In this document: positions 1 to 7,969 of the stretch, piece after piece
Numbering within the stretch: the first letter of the stretch is position 1
Layout of the letters: each line of letters opens with the position of its first letter
NCBI GenBank assembly: GCA_964648115.1
Contig: CAZYME010000007.1
Span: 12,412-76,411 of the forward strand
Direction of reading: 5' to 3'
Length of the DNA stretch: 64,000 nucleotides
Source: CAZYME01 sp964648115
GTDB taxonomy: Bacteria > Pseudomonadota > Gammaproteobacteria > Legionellales > Legionellaceae
Notes under the pieces: model-generated
The model's input: the letters and a program-made list of their open reading frames with translations, nothing else
Databases searched by the model: none
What the model was told of the DNA's origin: nothing
Program-made: the position numbers and the translations under genes

Positions 1-656
1 ACGATTGGAAACTCTTCAATTTTTGTTGCTATTTGCCCAAGTAATTGAGTAAGTTGCCCTTTTCTCAATTCAATATTAATCGTTGCTAATCTAAGCAGGG
101 TCCCTACGCTCGGTGGAATCTCATCTAAACCAAGCTTCAAAATAGTTATCACAGTATACAGAGAGCGGCATAGCTCTTGAGATTTAATTGGGTTGTGGCT
201 CTGCTGAGCATAAGTATCTACCCATAATCCAGTATCAGTGCTAAGCAGATCGAGCAGAGGATTTGTTCCTCTGAATATACCGGGTTTTTGTAAAAGTGTG
301 GTCCTAGGATTGGCGAGGGCCGATATTTTTCCATACAGAGCATCTAATGTGCTTTGAACCTTTGCAAGGCTCGTCCGGTCCTCATCTGAAATATCTTCAT
401 CTGATAAATAGTCATCCGTTACTAGCTTAATATAGGCGAGTGTGCCTCCAAGACGAGAATATATGCTATTTTGATCTAAATCGAAGGCATTGAATTCTAC
501 CGAGCCAAGAACCAGCTCTTGTTGAATGGTTGGCAAATCATGCGCGTTAACATAGTTAGCTATTATTATAGCAGTTTGTAAGAATATATCTTCTTGTGCC
601 GCTTGTGCTCGGCGCCAATCTCTAAAGCTTTCTTCAAGTTGCGCAACATCTACCAT
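1..656 (-). CDS. Hypothetical protein, 3' end cut off by window edge
   Basis: An open frame runs from an ATG at 654-656 leftwards to the window edge without a stop, giving at least 218 residues. A ribosome binding site (GGAGAAAAG) lies just upstream of the ATG. The start reads MVDVAQLEESFRDWRRAQAA. The protein is acidic to neutral and looks helical and soluble, with no signal peptide or membrane segment. It has alternating Leu/Asp-rich stretches such as LGGTLAYIKLVTDDYLSDED. I do not recognise the family. It is separated from pdxB by about 150 bases and is on the same strand, so it could be in the same transcript or have its own promoter. That it is a coding gene is well supported; its function is unknown. 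Confidence 0.8.
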   Translation of the reverse strand, partial: MVDVAQLEESFRDWRRAQAAQEDIFLQTAIIIANYVNAHDLPTIQQELVLGSVEFNAFDLDQNSIYSRLGGTLAYIKLVTDDYLSDEDISDEDRTSLAKVQSTLDALYGKISALANPRTTLLQKPGIFRGTNPLLDLLSTDTGLWVDTYAQQSHNPIKSQELCRSLYTVITILKLGLDEIPPSVGTLLRLATINIELRKGQLTQLLGQIATKIEEFPI

Positions 657-806
657 TCTTTTCTCCAAACATGCTCGCCATGTTCTGAATTAATGTGGTT
701 AGTATCCTTAATTTGCTTTCAATAAGAAAGCTAAAATTTAATACAACCCGGTGATAATTTATTAATCTTGCCGAGTTTACGATATTATATATTAAGGAAA
801 CCTTAA

Positions 807-1871
807 CTATTGACCAAAAAGTGTCTTTATTTTTTGATTTAGTTGTTTTGTATCGTAAAACGTGAGGTCATGGCGGTTTTGATGTGCTTGTCGTTGTGTT
901 AAAAAAGCGAGGGTCTTGTCGCTTGCTGTTTTTAAGATTTGAGTGTCAATTAGAGGATCGTATAAAGCTAAGATGCAATCTTCCCAACGATCATTTGGGG
1001 GCAGAGTAGGGCTTTTCTCCAATGGTAGCATGGTATTTTTCGGTATGGGCAATCCATAGAATTCATGCAATTGCTGGCTCACTTTAACAACAGCCATATT
1101 TTTTGCTTCAATGCTGTGCCCAGCAATATGGGGGGTGCAAAGGGTTGCAAATTCTAACACCTTTGCATTGATTTTCGGTTCCCCACTGTAAACATCAGTG
1201 CAATACGTGATAGGACTAGCTAAGTTTAATAGTGCTTCCTCATTCACTATTCCCCCTCTTGCTGTATTGATAATAATCGTTTCGGATTTTAAACGGGAGA
1301 GAAAATCAGCGCCTATTAGGTTAGCACTAGGATAGGGATATGTATTGTGCAAATTAGCATGGACACATAATACATCACAGGTGGTTAATTCATTCAAAGA
1401 GCAATAGGGGAAATTGTTGTCTTGCTTTTCCCGGTAGGGATCAAAGCACACTATATCAAAACCTATCGCTCGCAAGCGTTTTACAACACGCGATCCTACT
1501 TCGCCTACTCCAATAATGCCTGCTTTTTGGCCCATTACTTTGCTTTTTCGATATAAATAAGCGAGTGTTGCCACTACATAATCCGCAACAGATGGGGCAT
1601 TGCACCCCTTGGAATCAAACAAGGCAATTTTGTGTTTTTGTAGGTAATCAATATCAATGTGATCGATACCGCTGCTGGCAGTGGCTATACATTGAATAGG
1701 GCTGTTAGCTAATAACGTTGCGGTTACTTTCAGGGTAGAGCGGCAAAGTAGTATGTCATGTGTGGGGAGCAAATTAGGTATTTCACTCTGTGTATTATAC
1801 AAAGTTAGGACAAATGGTTCCTTAAACAAGGCCGATACATTGGGCAATGTCGCGTCCGCAAGAATTTTCAT
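807..1871 (-). CDS. pdxB: Erythronate-4-phosphate dehydrogenase PdxB
   Basis: PdxB oxidises 4-phospho-D-erythronate in the DXP-dependent pyridoxal 5'-phosphate pathway in the cytosol. The 354-residue protein has the D-2-hydroxyacid dehydrogenase layout: a substrate domain with SSGIDHIDIDYL (about 67-77), a Rossmann domain with GVGEVG at 121-126, then NTARGG (Arg205), SGEP (Glu231) and TPHIAGHS (His248) as the catalytic Arg/Glu/His set. The last ~90 residues fit the PdxB-specific C-terminal dimerisation domain, which distinguishes it from SerA and other relatives. It is slightly shorter than the E. coli enzyme (378, from memory). The start overlaps the stop of the upstream site-2 protease gene by four bases (ATGA), so translation is probably coupled. 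Confidence 0.9.
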   Translation of the reverse strand: MKILADATLPNVSALFKEPFVLTLYNTQSEIPNLLPTHDILLCRSTLKVTATLLANSPIQCIATASSGIDHIDIDYLQKHKIALFDSKGCNAPSVADYVVATLAYLYRKSKVMGQKAGIIGVGEVGSRVVKRLRAIGFDIVCFDPYREKQDNNFPYCSLNELTTCDVLCVHANLHNTYPYPSANLIGADFLSRLKSETIIINTARGGIVNEEALLNLASPITYCTDVYSGEPKINAKVLEFATLCTPHIAGHSIEAKNMAVVKVSQQLHEFYGLPIPKNTMLPLEKSPTLPPNDRWEDCILALYDPLIDTQILKTASDKTLAFLTQRQAHQNRHDLTFYDTKQLNQKIKTLFGQ

Positions 1872-2527
1872 AGTTTTAATATTGCATTGAAAATATCAAG
1901 AGCCCAGGATAGCAGAGGATCAAGCAAGCCTGATAAAACCCCTGTGAACAACAATCCCATTAAAATTAAAAAACCAAAGGGTTCAATTTTAAGATAGAGG
2001 GCTGCCTTTCGAGGAGGGAGGAGACCCGCTATGATCCGACTGCCGTCTAAGGGAGGAATAGGGATTAAATTTAAAAAAGCGAGAACTAAATTTATTAATA
2101 TCCCGGCTTGGGCGGTCAATAACAAGAAAAGAAAAGGCCTTGATGTTTCCGGGTGAGATAGCGTGGCGATTTTAAAAAGTACTGCCCATAACAGTGCCAT
2201 AATAATATTGGATAAAGGGCCTGCAGCAGCAACTAATATCATGTCGCGGCGTGGCTTGTGAAGCCTTGTCCAGTTGATTGGCACAGGCTTTGCCCACCCA
2301 AAAATAAACTGAAATTGGCTTAAAGCCGCAACTAAAATTGGCACAAATATGGTCCCGATGAGGTCAATATGACGTAACGGATTGATGCTTAAGCGCCCTA
2401 GCATTTTGGCAGTGGTATCCCCACAGCGGTTCGCAACCCATGCATGTGCTGCTTCGTGTAGGGTGATCGCCAGTAATACGGGAATGGCCCAAACTACTAT
2501 TTTTTGAATAAGTGTTAATGTTAGCAT
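1868..2527 (-). CDS. Site-2 protease family (M50B) membrane metalloprotease
   Basis: A 219-residue integral membrane protein of the compact M50B group (YwhC/Rip3-like), predicted to cleave within the membrane. The zinc motif HEAAH is at 24-28 in the first hydrophobic segment, and the second conserved motif, NLIPIPPLDGSRI, is at about 154-166 with the third zinc-ligand Asp. About five or six hydrophobic segments are visible, and there is no PDZ domain, unlike RseP. The gene is immediately upstream of and overlaps pdxB by four bases. The substrate cannot be told from sequence. The family assignment is secure. Confidence 0.88.
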   Translation of the reverse strand: MLTLTLIQKIVVWAIPVLLAITLHEAAHAWVANRCGDTTAKMLGRLSINPLRHIDLIGTIFVPILVAALSQFQFIFGWAKPVPINWTRLHKPRRDMILVAAAGPLSNIIMALLWAVLFKIATLSHPETSRPFLFLLLTAQAGILINLVLAFLNLIPIPPLDGSRIIAGLLPPRKAALYLKIEPFGFLILMGLLFTGVLSGLLDPLLSWALDIFNAILKL

Positions 2528-2706
2528 GTGCCTTCGCTTATAATGTCCTAAAATGTCTGTACCCTAAGACGCGATTTTTTTGTCTTTAGTCTTTAAAAAG
2601 ATCAGAAATAGTCTATCCTATTGCGAATCTTTTAAAGGCGCTTCCAAATCGTCCGAGGGGTGTGTCAAAGCATGCTCATTGTAAACAGTACTGGTAGGAT
2701 TTCAAT

Positions 2707-3375
2707 ATGCATAAAATAGGGGATGGTGTGACACGGTTTGAGCGATTGACTGCTATCATGATAAAACCATGGGTGGCTGCGGCCTATTTAGGCTTAATAA
2801 TATTGTCTATTTGGTATTTGGATCGCCCAATCGCTTATTATTTTCATATGCTTGATCTTCAAACTCATCTGACTAGTTTAACGTGGTTTACTCAGCTGGG
2901 CTCAAACAAATTGTACCTCGGCCCGCTTTTCGTATGGGCTTTATTTTTTCGCTACATACAACCCAATAAAGCTTGGGAAGCACGGGTGTGGTTTTTGTGG
3001 TTGTGCGTACTCATTCCAAGCATTATTTGCATTGTACTTAAAATAATATTTGGAAGAACGCGTCCAGAGTTACTGTTCAGTGATCATCTATATGGATTTT
3101 ATGGTTTGAAAATGCACACTCTTTTTTGGTCGTTTCCTTCGGGGCACGCCACCACAATTATGGGGTTTGTTTTTGGTTTAAGTGTGTTGTTTCCCCGGTA
3201 TTGTTACTATTTTATTTTCCCGGGATTGCTGGTGGTTTTATCTCGTATCATGTTGACACATCATTATCTGAGTGACGTTATGGCCGCTAGTTATATTGCG
3301 CTGTTGGAAATTGCTTTGCTGTTATATTGGCTACGCAAAAAACCATTTTTCTCAGATGTTTTGAAGGGCTCCTGA
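2707..3375 (+). CDS. PAP2-family membrane phosphatase
   Basis: A 222-residue membrane protein with the complete PAP2 phosphatase signature: K112-x6-R119-P120 (KIIFGRTRP), PSGH at 144-147 and SR-x5-H-x3-D ending at Asp190. Five to six hydrophobic segments place the active site on the periplasmic face. Members of this family dephosphorylate undecaprenyl pyrophosphate, phosphatidylglycerol phosphate or lipid A phosphates (PgpB, LpxE, LpxF). The sequence does not decide among these. A role in envelope lipids fits the surface-polysaccharide genes nearby. Its stop codon TGA shares its final A with the ATG of the next gene, so the two are probably co-translated. Confidence 0.88.
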   Translation: MHKIGDGVTRFERLTAIMIKPWVAAAYLGLIILSIWYLDRPIAYYFHMLDLQTHLTSLTWFTQLGSNKLYLGPLFVWALFFRYIQPNKAWEARVWFLWLCVLIPSIICIVLKIIFGRTRPELLFSDHLYGFYGLKMHTLFWSFPSGHATTIMGFVFGLSVLFPRYCYYFIFPGLLVVLSRIMLTHHYLSDVMAASYIALLEIALLLYWLRKKPFFSDVLKGS

Positions 3376-4577
3376 TGCTTAGGCATTGGCTGCAGATTGC
3401 TTTGAGCGTAATATTTTTATTAAATATTACAATATCTCATGCCAACCCCCAGTCGAATAAATGGTTTAGTCAGGACGCGCAAAAGAATGTGAGTGTTACG
3501 GTTGATTTATTTCTTTCATCTACGTGCCCACATTGCCATAAAGCCGATGCATTTTTTCGTGATATGGAAAAAAAACAGCCATGGTTGGTTGTGAATCGTT
3601 ACGTTATTAATCAAGATAAATCAGCATTACAAACGTTCTATGAGCATTTACAGCAACAACATTCGGGGAATTTCTCAGTTCCAGCTATTTTCTTTTGTGA
3701 TTCACGTTGGGCGGGTTTTGCTGATGAAAATACCACTGGCAAGGCATTATCGCGAGCTATATCTTACTGTCATCAACAAATTATTCAGCAGGGTGAATTA
3801 AGCGCTGCTACTGTCAGCGCATTGCAAAAATGGGGTAATGCAAGTCAAATTCAAATTGGTGCAACCATATCACATTCAGCGTTCCCGTTAGTTACCATCA
3901 CAGCTATGTCGGATGGCTTAAATCCTTGTTCATTGTTTTGTTTGGCAGCATTTCTTGCTTTTATGTGGTTATACCCCACAAGAAAATGGCATCAATTTAG
4001 TATTGGAAGCGTATTTATTGTATCCCTGGGGATTGTTCATTATATGCAGCAAGTGCACTCAGGATTTTTCTATCAAAACATGCTCAATTGGAGGCTGGGA
4101 GCAATTTTGGTAGGAGTATTGTTGCTTCTTATGGTGGTTAGGACCTATCGAAAAATGCAGTTGCATAAGGTTATACATACTGGGGCGTGGATCTTTGCCG
4201 CGGTTATTTTGACAGCCTTTGCCGTCCATATCTACCAGCAAACCTGTGCATTTAATCTAGCATTGGTTCTTGAGCAGTGGCTAACAGAGCAAGCAATCTC
4301 ATCAACAATGCGTCATTTTTATCAGATTGTTTATCAGATTTTTTATTTATTACCATTAGTATTAGTGCTGTTATTTTTTTTACTATTCGGACAATATCCC
4401 TGGATGGTACGTTATCAACAAATACTAAAAACCGCAGCCTACTTGATACTAGCAAGTATTGGCATTATATTGCTCGCCTACCCAACGTGGTTAGCTAATT
4501 TGTGGGTTTCTGCTGTTGTTTTCTTTGGTGCAATAGCAGCTGGGTGGTGTTGGAGGCGTTATGAGCAAGTTAACTGA
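3375..4577 (+). CDS. Membrane thiol-disulfide protein: thioredoxin-like domain plus DsbD/CcdA-like channel
   Basis: I chose the ATG at 3375, which overlaps the PAP2 stop, over an in-frame start 16 codons earlier inside that gene: it is followed directly by a signal peptide (MLRHWLQIALSVIFLL) and preceded by AAGGG. The 400-residue product has a periplasmic thioredoxin-fold domain with STCPHCHK as the redox CxxC and SVPAIFF as the cis-proline loop. It is followed by about eight membrane segments that begin with SDGLNPCSLFCLAAF, resembling the NPC motif of DsbD/CcdA-type electron channels. The likely role is moving reducing power or thiol exchange across the inner membrane, which is inference. 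The end overlaps lipA by 17 bases, so the genes are co-transcribed. Confidence 0.72.
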   Translation: MLRHWLQIALSVIFLLNITISHANPQSNKWFSQDAQKNVSVTVDLFLSSTCPHCHKADAFFRDMEKKQPWLVVNRYVINQDKSALQTFYEHLQQQHSGNFSVPAIFFCDSRWAGFADENTTGKALSRAISYCHQQIIQQGELSAATVSALQKWGNASQIQIGATISHSAFPLVTITAMSDGLNPCSLFCLAAFLAFMWLYPTRKWHQFSIGSVFIVSLGIVHYMQQVHSGFFYQNMLNWRLGAILVGVLLLLMVVRTYRKMQLHKVIHTGAWIFAAVILTAFAVHIYQQTCAFNLALVLEQWLTEQAISSTMRHFYQIVYQIFYLLPLVLVLLFFLLFGQYPWMVRYQQILKTAAYLILASIGIILLAYPTWLANLWVSAVVFFGAIAAGWCWRRYEQVN

Positions 4578-5544
4578 GATACCGGTCGTTATTCAAAGTG
4601 GCCAAAAATATAAAACCATGCAAGGTACTGTTGCTATCAAAGACGGAGTTAAATCAGTCGAGCTCCCTTATCAACGTTTGGCAAAACCAGAGTGGTTACG
4701 AATAGTTAATCAGACTACCCCTGAGTACATGCACGTAAAAAAACAAGTGAAAGAGCATCGACTTTCCACTGTTTGTGAGGAAGCTAAATGCCCTAATATT
4801 GCAGAATGCTGGTCGCATGGCACTGCAACCATTATGTTGATGGGATCAGTTTGCACTCGGGCATGCCGCTTTTGTTCTGTGGACACTGGCAATCCTCATG
4901 GCTGGTTAGATCAAGAGGAGCCAGAGAACACAGCGAAAACTGTAGCATTAATGAATTTGGATTATGTGGTATTAACATCTGTTAACCGTGATGATTTACC
5001 AGATGGTGGGGCAAAGCATTATGCTGATGCTATCAGTGCAATTAAAGCACGTTGCCCGAAGACCAAAATTGAAGCGCTAACACCTGATTTTCAAGGGAAG
5101 TGTGGTGATGTGGCTGTATTGTTAGACAGTGGTCTTGATGTGTTTGCGCAGAATGTAGAGACAGTCGAGCGTCTCACACATCCTGTTCGCGATAATCGCG
5201 CGGGCTATTGGCAAACACTAAATGTATTGGCTTTTGCTAAGCAGTACCGACCTGATGTATTAACAAAAACAAGTTTAATGCTGGGGTTGGGGGAAACTGA
5301 TGAAGAAATCATCCAGACTATGGACGATCTTCGTGCGCAACGAGTTGATATTTTAACCTTGGGCCAATATTTGCAGCCTACTAAAAACCATTTGCCAGTA
5401 ATGCGTTATGTAACTCCTGAAATATTTTCTAAGTTACGCGATATTGGGTTGGAAAAAGGATTCTTCGAAGTAGCTTCAGGCCCCTTGGTTCGATCAAGCT
5501 ATCGTGCAGATCGTATTTTTAAGCGGGATAATTTAGGGCTTTGA
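4561..5544 (+). CDS. lipA: Lipoyl synthase LipA
   Basis: LipA inserts two sulfurs into protein-bound octanoyl groups to make lipoate. The 327-residue protein has both iron-sulfur sites: the auxiliary cluster cysteines C72, C77 and C83 (VCEEAKCPNIAECW) and the radical-SAM CxxxCxxC at C98, C102 and C105 (CTRACRFCSV). It ends with the conserved RSSYRAD serine motif. The first ~40 residues are less conserved. A GGAGG lies five bases upstream of the ATG, inside the preceding gene, which overlaps by 17 bases. LipB is not in the window. Length and motifs are normal. Confidence 0.95.
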   Translation: MSKLTEIPVVIQSGQKYKTMQGTVAIKDGVKSVELPYQRLAKPEWLRIVNQTTPEYMHVKKQVKEHRLSTVCEEAKCPNIAECWSHGTATIMLMGSVCTRACRFCSVDTGNPHGWLDQEEPENTAKTVALMNLDYVVLTSVNRDDLPDGGAKHYADAISAIKARCPKTKIEALTPDFQGKCGDVAVLLDSGLDVFAQNVETVERLTHPVRDNRAGYWQTLNVLAFAKQYRPDVLTKTSLMLGLGETDEEIIQTMDDLRAQRVDILTLGQYLQPTKNHLPVMRYVTPEIFSKLRDIGLEKGFFEVASGPLVRSSYRADRIFKRDNLGL

Positions 5545-5562
5545 TCCAGTACAACTTACACT

Positions 5563-5659
5563 AGGGTCTGTTGACAATTCACACCTACCCCGACGTCCCG
5601 CGGATGAACCCCGAAACGGAGGCTTAGCGTGGGTTATAGGGCAATTATCAACAGACCCT
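5563..5659. repeat. MITE-like element with 17-18 bp imperfect terminal inverted repeats
   Basis: The left arm AGGGTCTGTTGACAATT (5563-5579) is matched by an inverted copy at 5642-5659 (reads AGGGTCTGTTGATAATTG on the minus strand). The ~60-base interior carries CCCCGACGTCCCGCGG. A related string, AGGGCGTGTTTACAATTCAT followed by CCCCGACG, occurs at 63261-63288 next to an IS5-type transposase remnant, so the two share ancestry or a mobilising enzyme. No coding potential is seen. It sits between convergent lipA and the binding-protein gene and may act as a terminator hairpin. The last two bases (CT at 5658-5659), together with base 5660, form the stop codon of the minus-strand gene. Confidence 0.7.
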
Positions 5660-6395
5660 ATTTTTCATTCGCAAAATATGTCGTATACAAATTCAAATAA
5701 AAACTGCTTTGCTCTAATGTCTGGATTTGCTGATTAATTTTTTTGATCAGATCCGCATTTTTGGGGGTGGCCATAATTACAATCCCTTCCCCCACCCTTA
5801 CGGGATCTCCCAATGATTTAAACTGATCACCACCGTTTAGCTCCCAATAAAGCACGGTTGACTCATGTGTAAATGCAGCAGAAATCTCTCCATTACTTAA
5901 AGCTGTAATAAGAGAGTCCATCCCAGTGTATTGCTGGATTTGAAATTGCTCAGAGAACTGCGCTAGTAGGTAAGTATAAAAAACATCACCATCTTGACTC
6001 CCTCTCACAATACCAACTTTAGCGCCTTTGAGATCGTCGATCGCATTAAAATGTCTATTCTTTAATACCAGGAATGCTCCTTTGCTTAATACGTAAGGAA
6101 GGCTGTATATATAATCCTCAGGGCCACCTGAGTTAAATGTAAGCCCTCCAATAGCAAGATCAATTTTTCCTGCCGCGACTGAGGTATATAACTGACTGTA
6201 GTCCATGGGTATCAAATCATATTTTTCATTCAGGTTTTGGCAAATTTTTTGTATAAATTGCACATCAAACCCGGTTGTATTTGACAGCACAAATGGGGGA
6301 TAAAAAAATACAGTGCCAATTTTAAGATTGGCATATGCAGAAGTTATATTCAGAAAAAAACAAATAGAGATAATAAGCACACTACGTATTCTCAT
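5658..6395 (-). CDS. Periplasmic amino-acid-type solute-binding protein (SBP_bac_3)
   Basis: A 245-residue secreted protein with a signal peptide (MRIRSVLIISICFFLNITSA, cleavage near 22) followed by a bacterial family 3 solute-binding fold. Visible family features are GFDVQFIQKI near the start, GKIDLAIGGLTF, and GAKVGIVRGSQDGD in the second lobe. It probably binds a polar amino acid. No ABC permease or ATPase gene is next to it, so it may be an orphan receptor or work with a distant transporter. It starts three bases after the GT-C gene, and its AAGGA site lies in the end of that gene. Its TAG stop is supplied by the terminal repeat of the element at 5563-5659, so the original C-terminus may have been altered. 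Confidence 0.8.
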   Translation of the reverse strand: MRIRSVLIISICFFLNITSAYANLKIGTVFFYPPFVLSNTTGFDVQFIQKICQNLNEKYDLIPMDYSQLYTSVAAGKIDLAIGGLTFNSGGPEDYIYSLPYVLSKGAFLVLKNRHFNAIDDLKGAKVGIVRGSQDGDVFYTYLLAQFSEQFQIQQYTGMDSLITALSNGEISAAFTHESTVLYWELNGGDQFKSLGDPVRVGEGIVIMATPKNADLIKKINQQIQTLEQSSFYLNLYTTYFANEK

Positions 6396-6398
6396 CTT

Positions 6399-7940
6399 TT
6401 AGAATTCCTTTTTTTTCTTGCTGTTTCTATAGAGCAAATAAACAAGATCAGCTTCTTGTTCAGTCGGCTTACCTCGTTCATATGAAAAACGATGTGATTG
6501 ATAAGCTCCTACTAAGGTATAGTTGTTAAGAAAACCAAATTTTCGTAATTCAATGTTTAATTCATTTCCATGGTGCAGTTTTGGATAGTAGGTGTCAACA
6601 ACCCATTCTGGTTTTATAACTTCTAGCAGGTATTTGGCATATAAAGGTAGCGAGCGCCATGCTTTACGCGTCATATCCTTATTATTCAAGCAGAGGCTGT
6701 CAATAAACACAATGTCCGATCTTGCGAAAAAAGGAATGAGACCGCAGTCAGCAAGTAATACATGTGCGCCAACGGGGACGTCGCGGCTTAACCAATGTGT
6801 AATTTGCAAACGTACATTACTGCGCTGTTGGTAGTGCTTTACTGCGGTTTTGATGGTGTTAACCTGGTTTCCTGGGATAAAAATTTGTGTAAACAGAAGG
6901 ATAACAATAGAAGTAACTAGAGCATTATTTTTTGCTGTGCAATTGAAATAGCTAAAAAACTCTTGCGTGCCAAGTACCGGTAATAATACAAAAACACTAA
7001 ATGCTCCTAAAAAAAGCCGATTATAATGAGCAATGGTGGGATCCGCATGATAGAGGAGCAGTGCATAAAGTAACGACGGCAACCAAAGTAAGATCTTTCT
7101 ACAATCTTTTTGTGCAAAAAAATAGGGCAGGCTTAATATCAAGCAAGGGAATGCAATGGACAAATAATCAATGATGAGTTGAAACATGTAGCCATTTGCA
7201 AAGGCTTTGCAAGCATAGCTATTTGGTAGGAATTGATCGAAATAATAAATTCGCCAGGCAAAATAGATGGTATAAGGCAAAACAAAAAAAATGACAAAAA
7301 TAAATATAAGGCTTCTGTAATGGTGTTTTAACTTTGTTGGTTGGTAAAGAGTGCAACCAATAAATGCACCAATTATCACGCTCCAAACTATTCCATCAAA
7401 GCGCGTTAATCCTAACAAAGTTAGACCAAGGCACGTCAATATCCAAGCATGTGCGTTATACGTCCTATGTTTTTCATTGAACTTAGTAAAGCCCATAGCG
7501 CGCACGCTTTGCCAGGTCACAAATAATACCAAAGCCACAAAGAAGCTCGTTTCTAAGCCGCTGACCGTCCACCAAACAACGCCGTTATAATGGCTAAATA
7601 GGTAAACAGGTAATGTAGCGGATAATGGTGATAGAAATGTGCGTGACAATTGATAGAGGAATACAAGTGCGGCTGTTAGACTGAGGCAGGCAAAATATTT
7701 AACTGTTACAGTTATTGGCAAACCTAATTTAATAAACAACGAAACGATTATTACCCAGGCAAAATTAGAATACCCTTCTACTGCACCGCCTGTAAGATTC
7801 CAGCGTAAACCGTGACCTTCTGCTAAATGGTGAGCATATCGCCAGCTAATGAATGCATCATCTGTCGTAAATGGCCAAGCATGGTAGCAAGATGCTGCTA
7901 GTTGCAAACCAGCCGCTATCAGAATCAGACTAGCTAGCAT
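6399..7940 (-). CDS. GT-C type membrane glycosyltransferase
   Basis: I place the start at the ATG at 7940, preceded by TTGGAG at a good distance. The longer frame up to 8189 would run deep into the upstream transporter gene and has a non-membrane N-terminus. The 513-residue protein has about ten to eleven hydrophobic segments and opens its first large loop with TTDDAFISWRYAHHLAEGHG and VEGYSNFAWV. This is typical of polyprenyl-phosphate-sugar-dependent GT-C enzymes related to AftB, where the acidic pair is catalytic. The C-terminal ~120 residues form a soluble domain. The acceptor is unknown. It lies in a minus-strand run with a POT transporter (29 bases upstream) and a binding protein (3 bases downstream). 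Confidence 0.75.
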   Translation of the reverse strand: MLASLILIAAGLQLAASCYHAWPFTTDDAFISWRYAHHLAEGHGLRWNLTGGAVEGYSNFAWVIIVSLFIKLGLPITVTVKYFACLSLTAALVFLYQLSRTFLSPLSATLPVYLFSHYNGVVWWTVSGLETSFFVALVLFVTWQSVRAMGFTKFNEKHRTYNAHAWILTCLGLTLLGLTRFDGIVWSVIIGAFIGCTLYQPTKLKHHYRSLIFIFVIFFVLPYTIYFAWRIYYFDQFLPNSYACKAFANGYMFQLIIDYLSIAFPCLILSLPYFFAQKDCRKILLWLPSLLYALLLYHADPTIAHYNRLFLGAFSVFVLLPVLGTQEFFSYFNCTAKNNALVTSIVILLFTQIFIPGNQVNTIKTAVKHYQQRSNVRLQITHWLSRDVPVGAHVLLADCGLIPFFARSDIVFIDSLCLNNKDMTRKAWRSLPLYAKYLLEVIKPEWVVDTYYPKLHHGNELNIELRKFGFLNNYTLVGAYQSHRFSYERGKPTEQEADLVYLLYRNSKKKKEF

Positions 7941-7969
7941 GTACTCCAAATTGGTGTATTTTGTGTTGC

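Noticed and set aside
3327..3374. Longer N-terminus of the thioredoxin-like protein
   Set aside because: It lies inside the PAP2 gene, and the ATG at 3375 gives a proper signal peptide and overlaps the stop.
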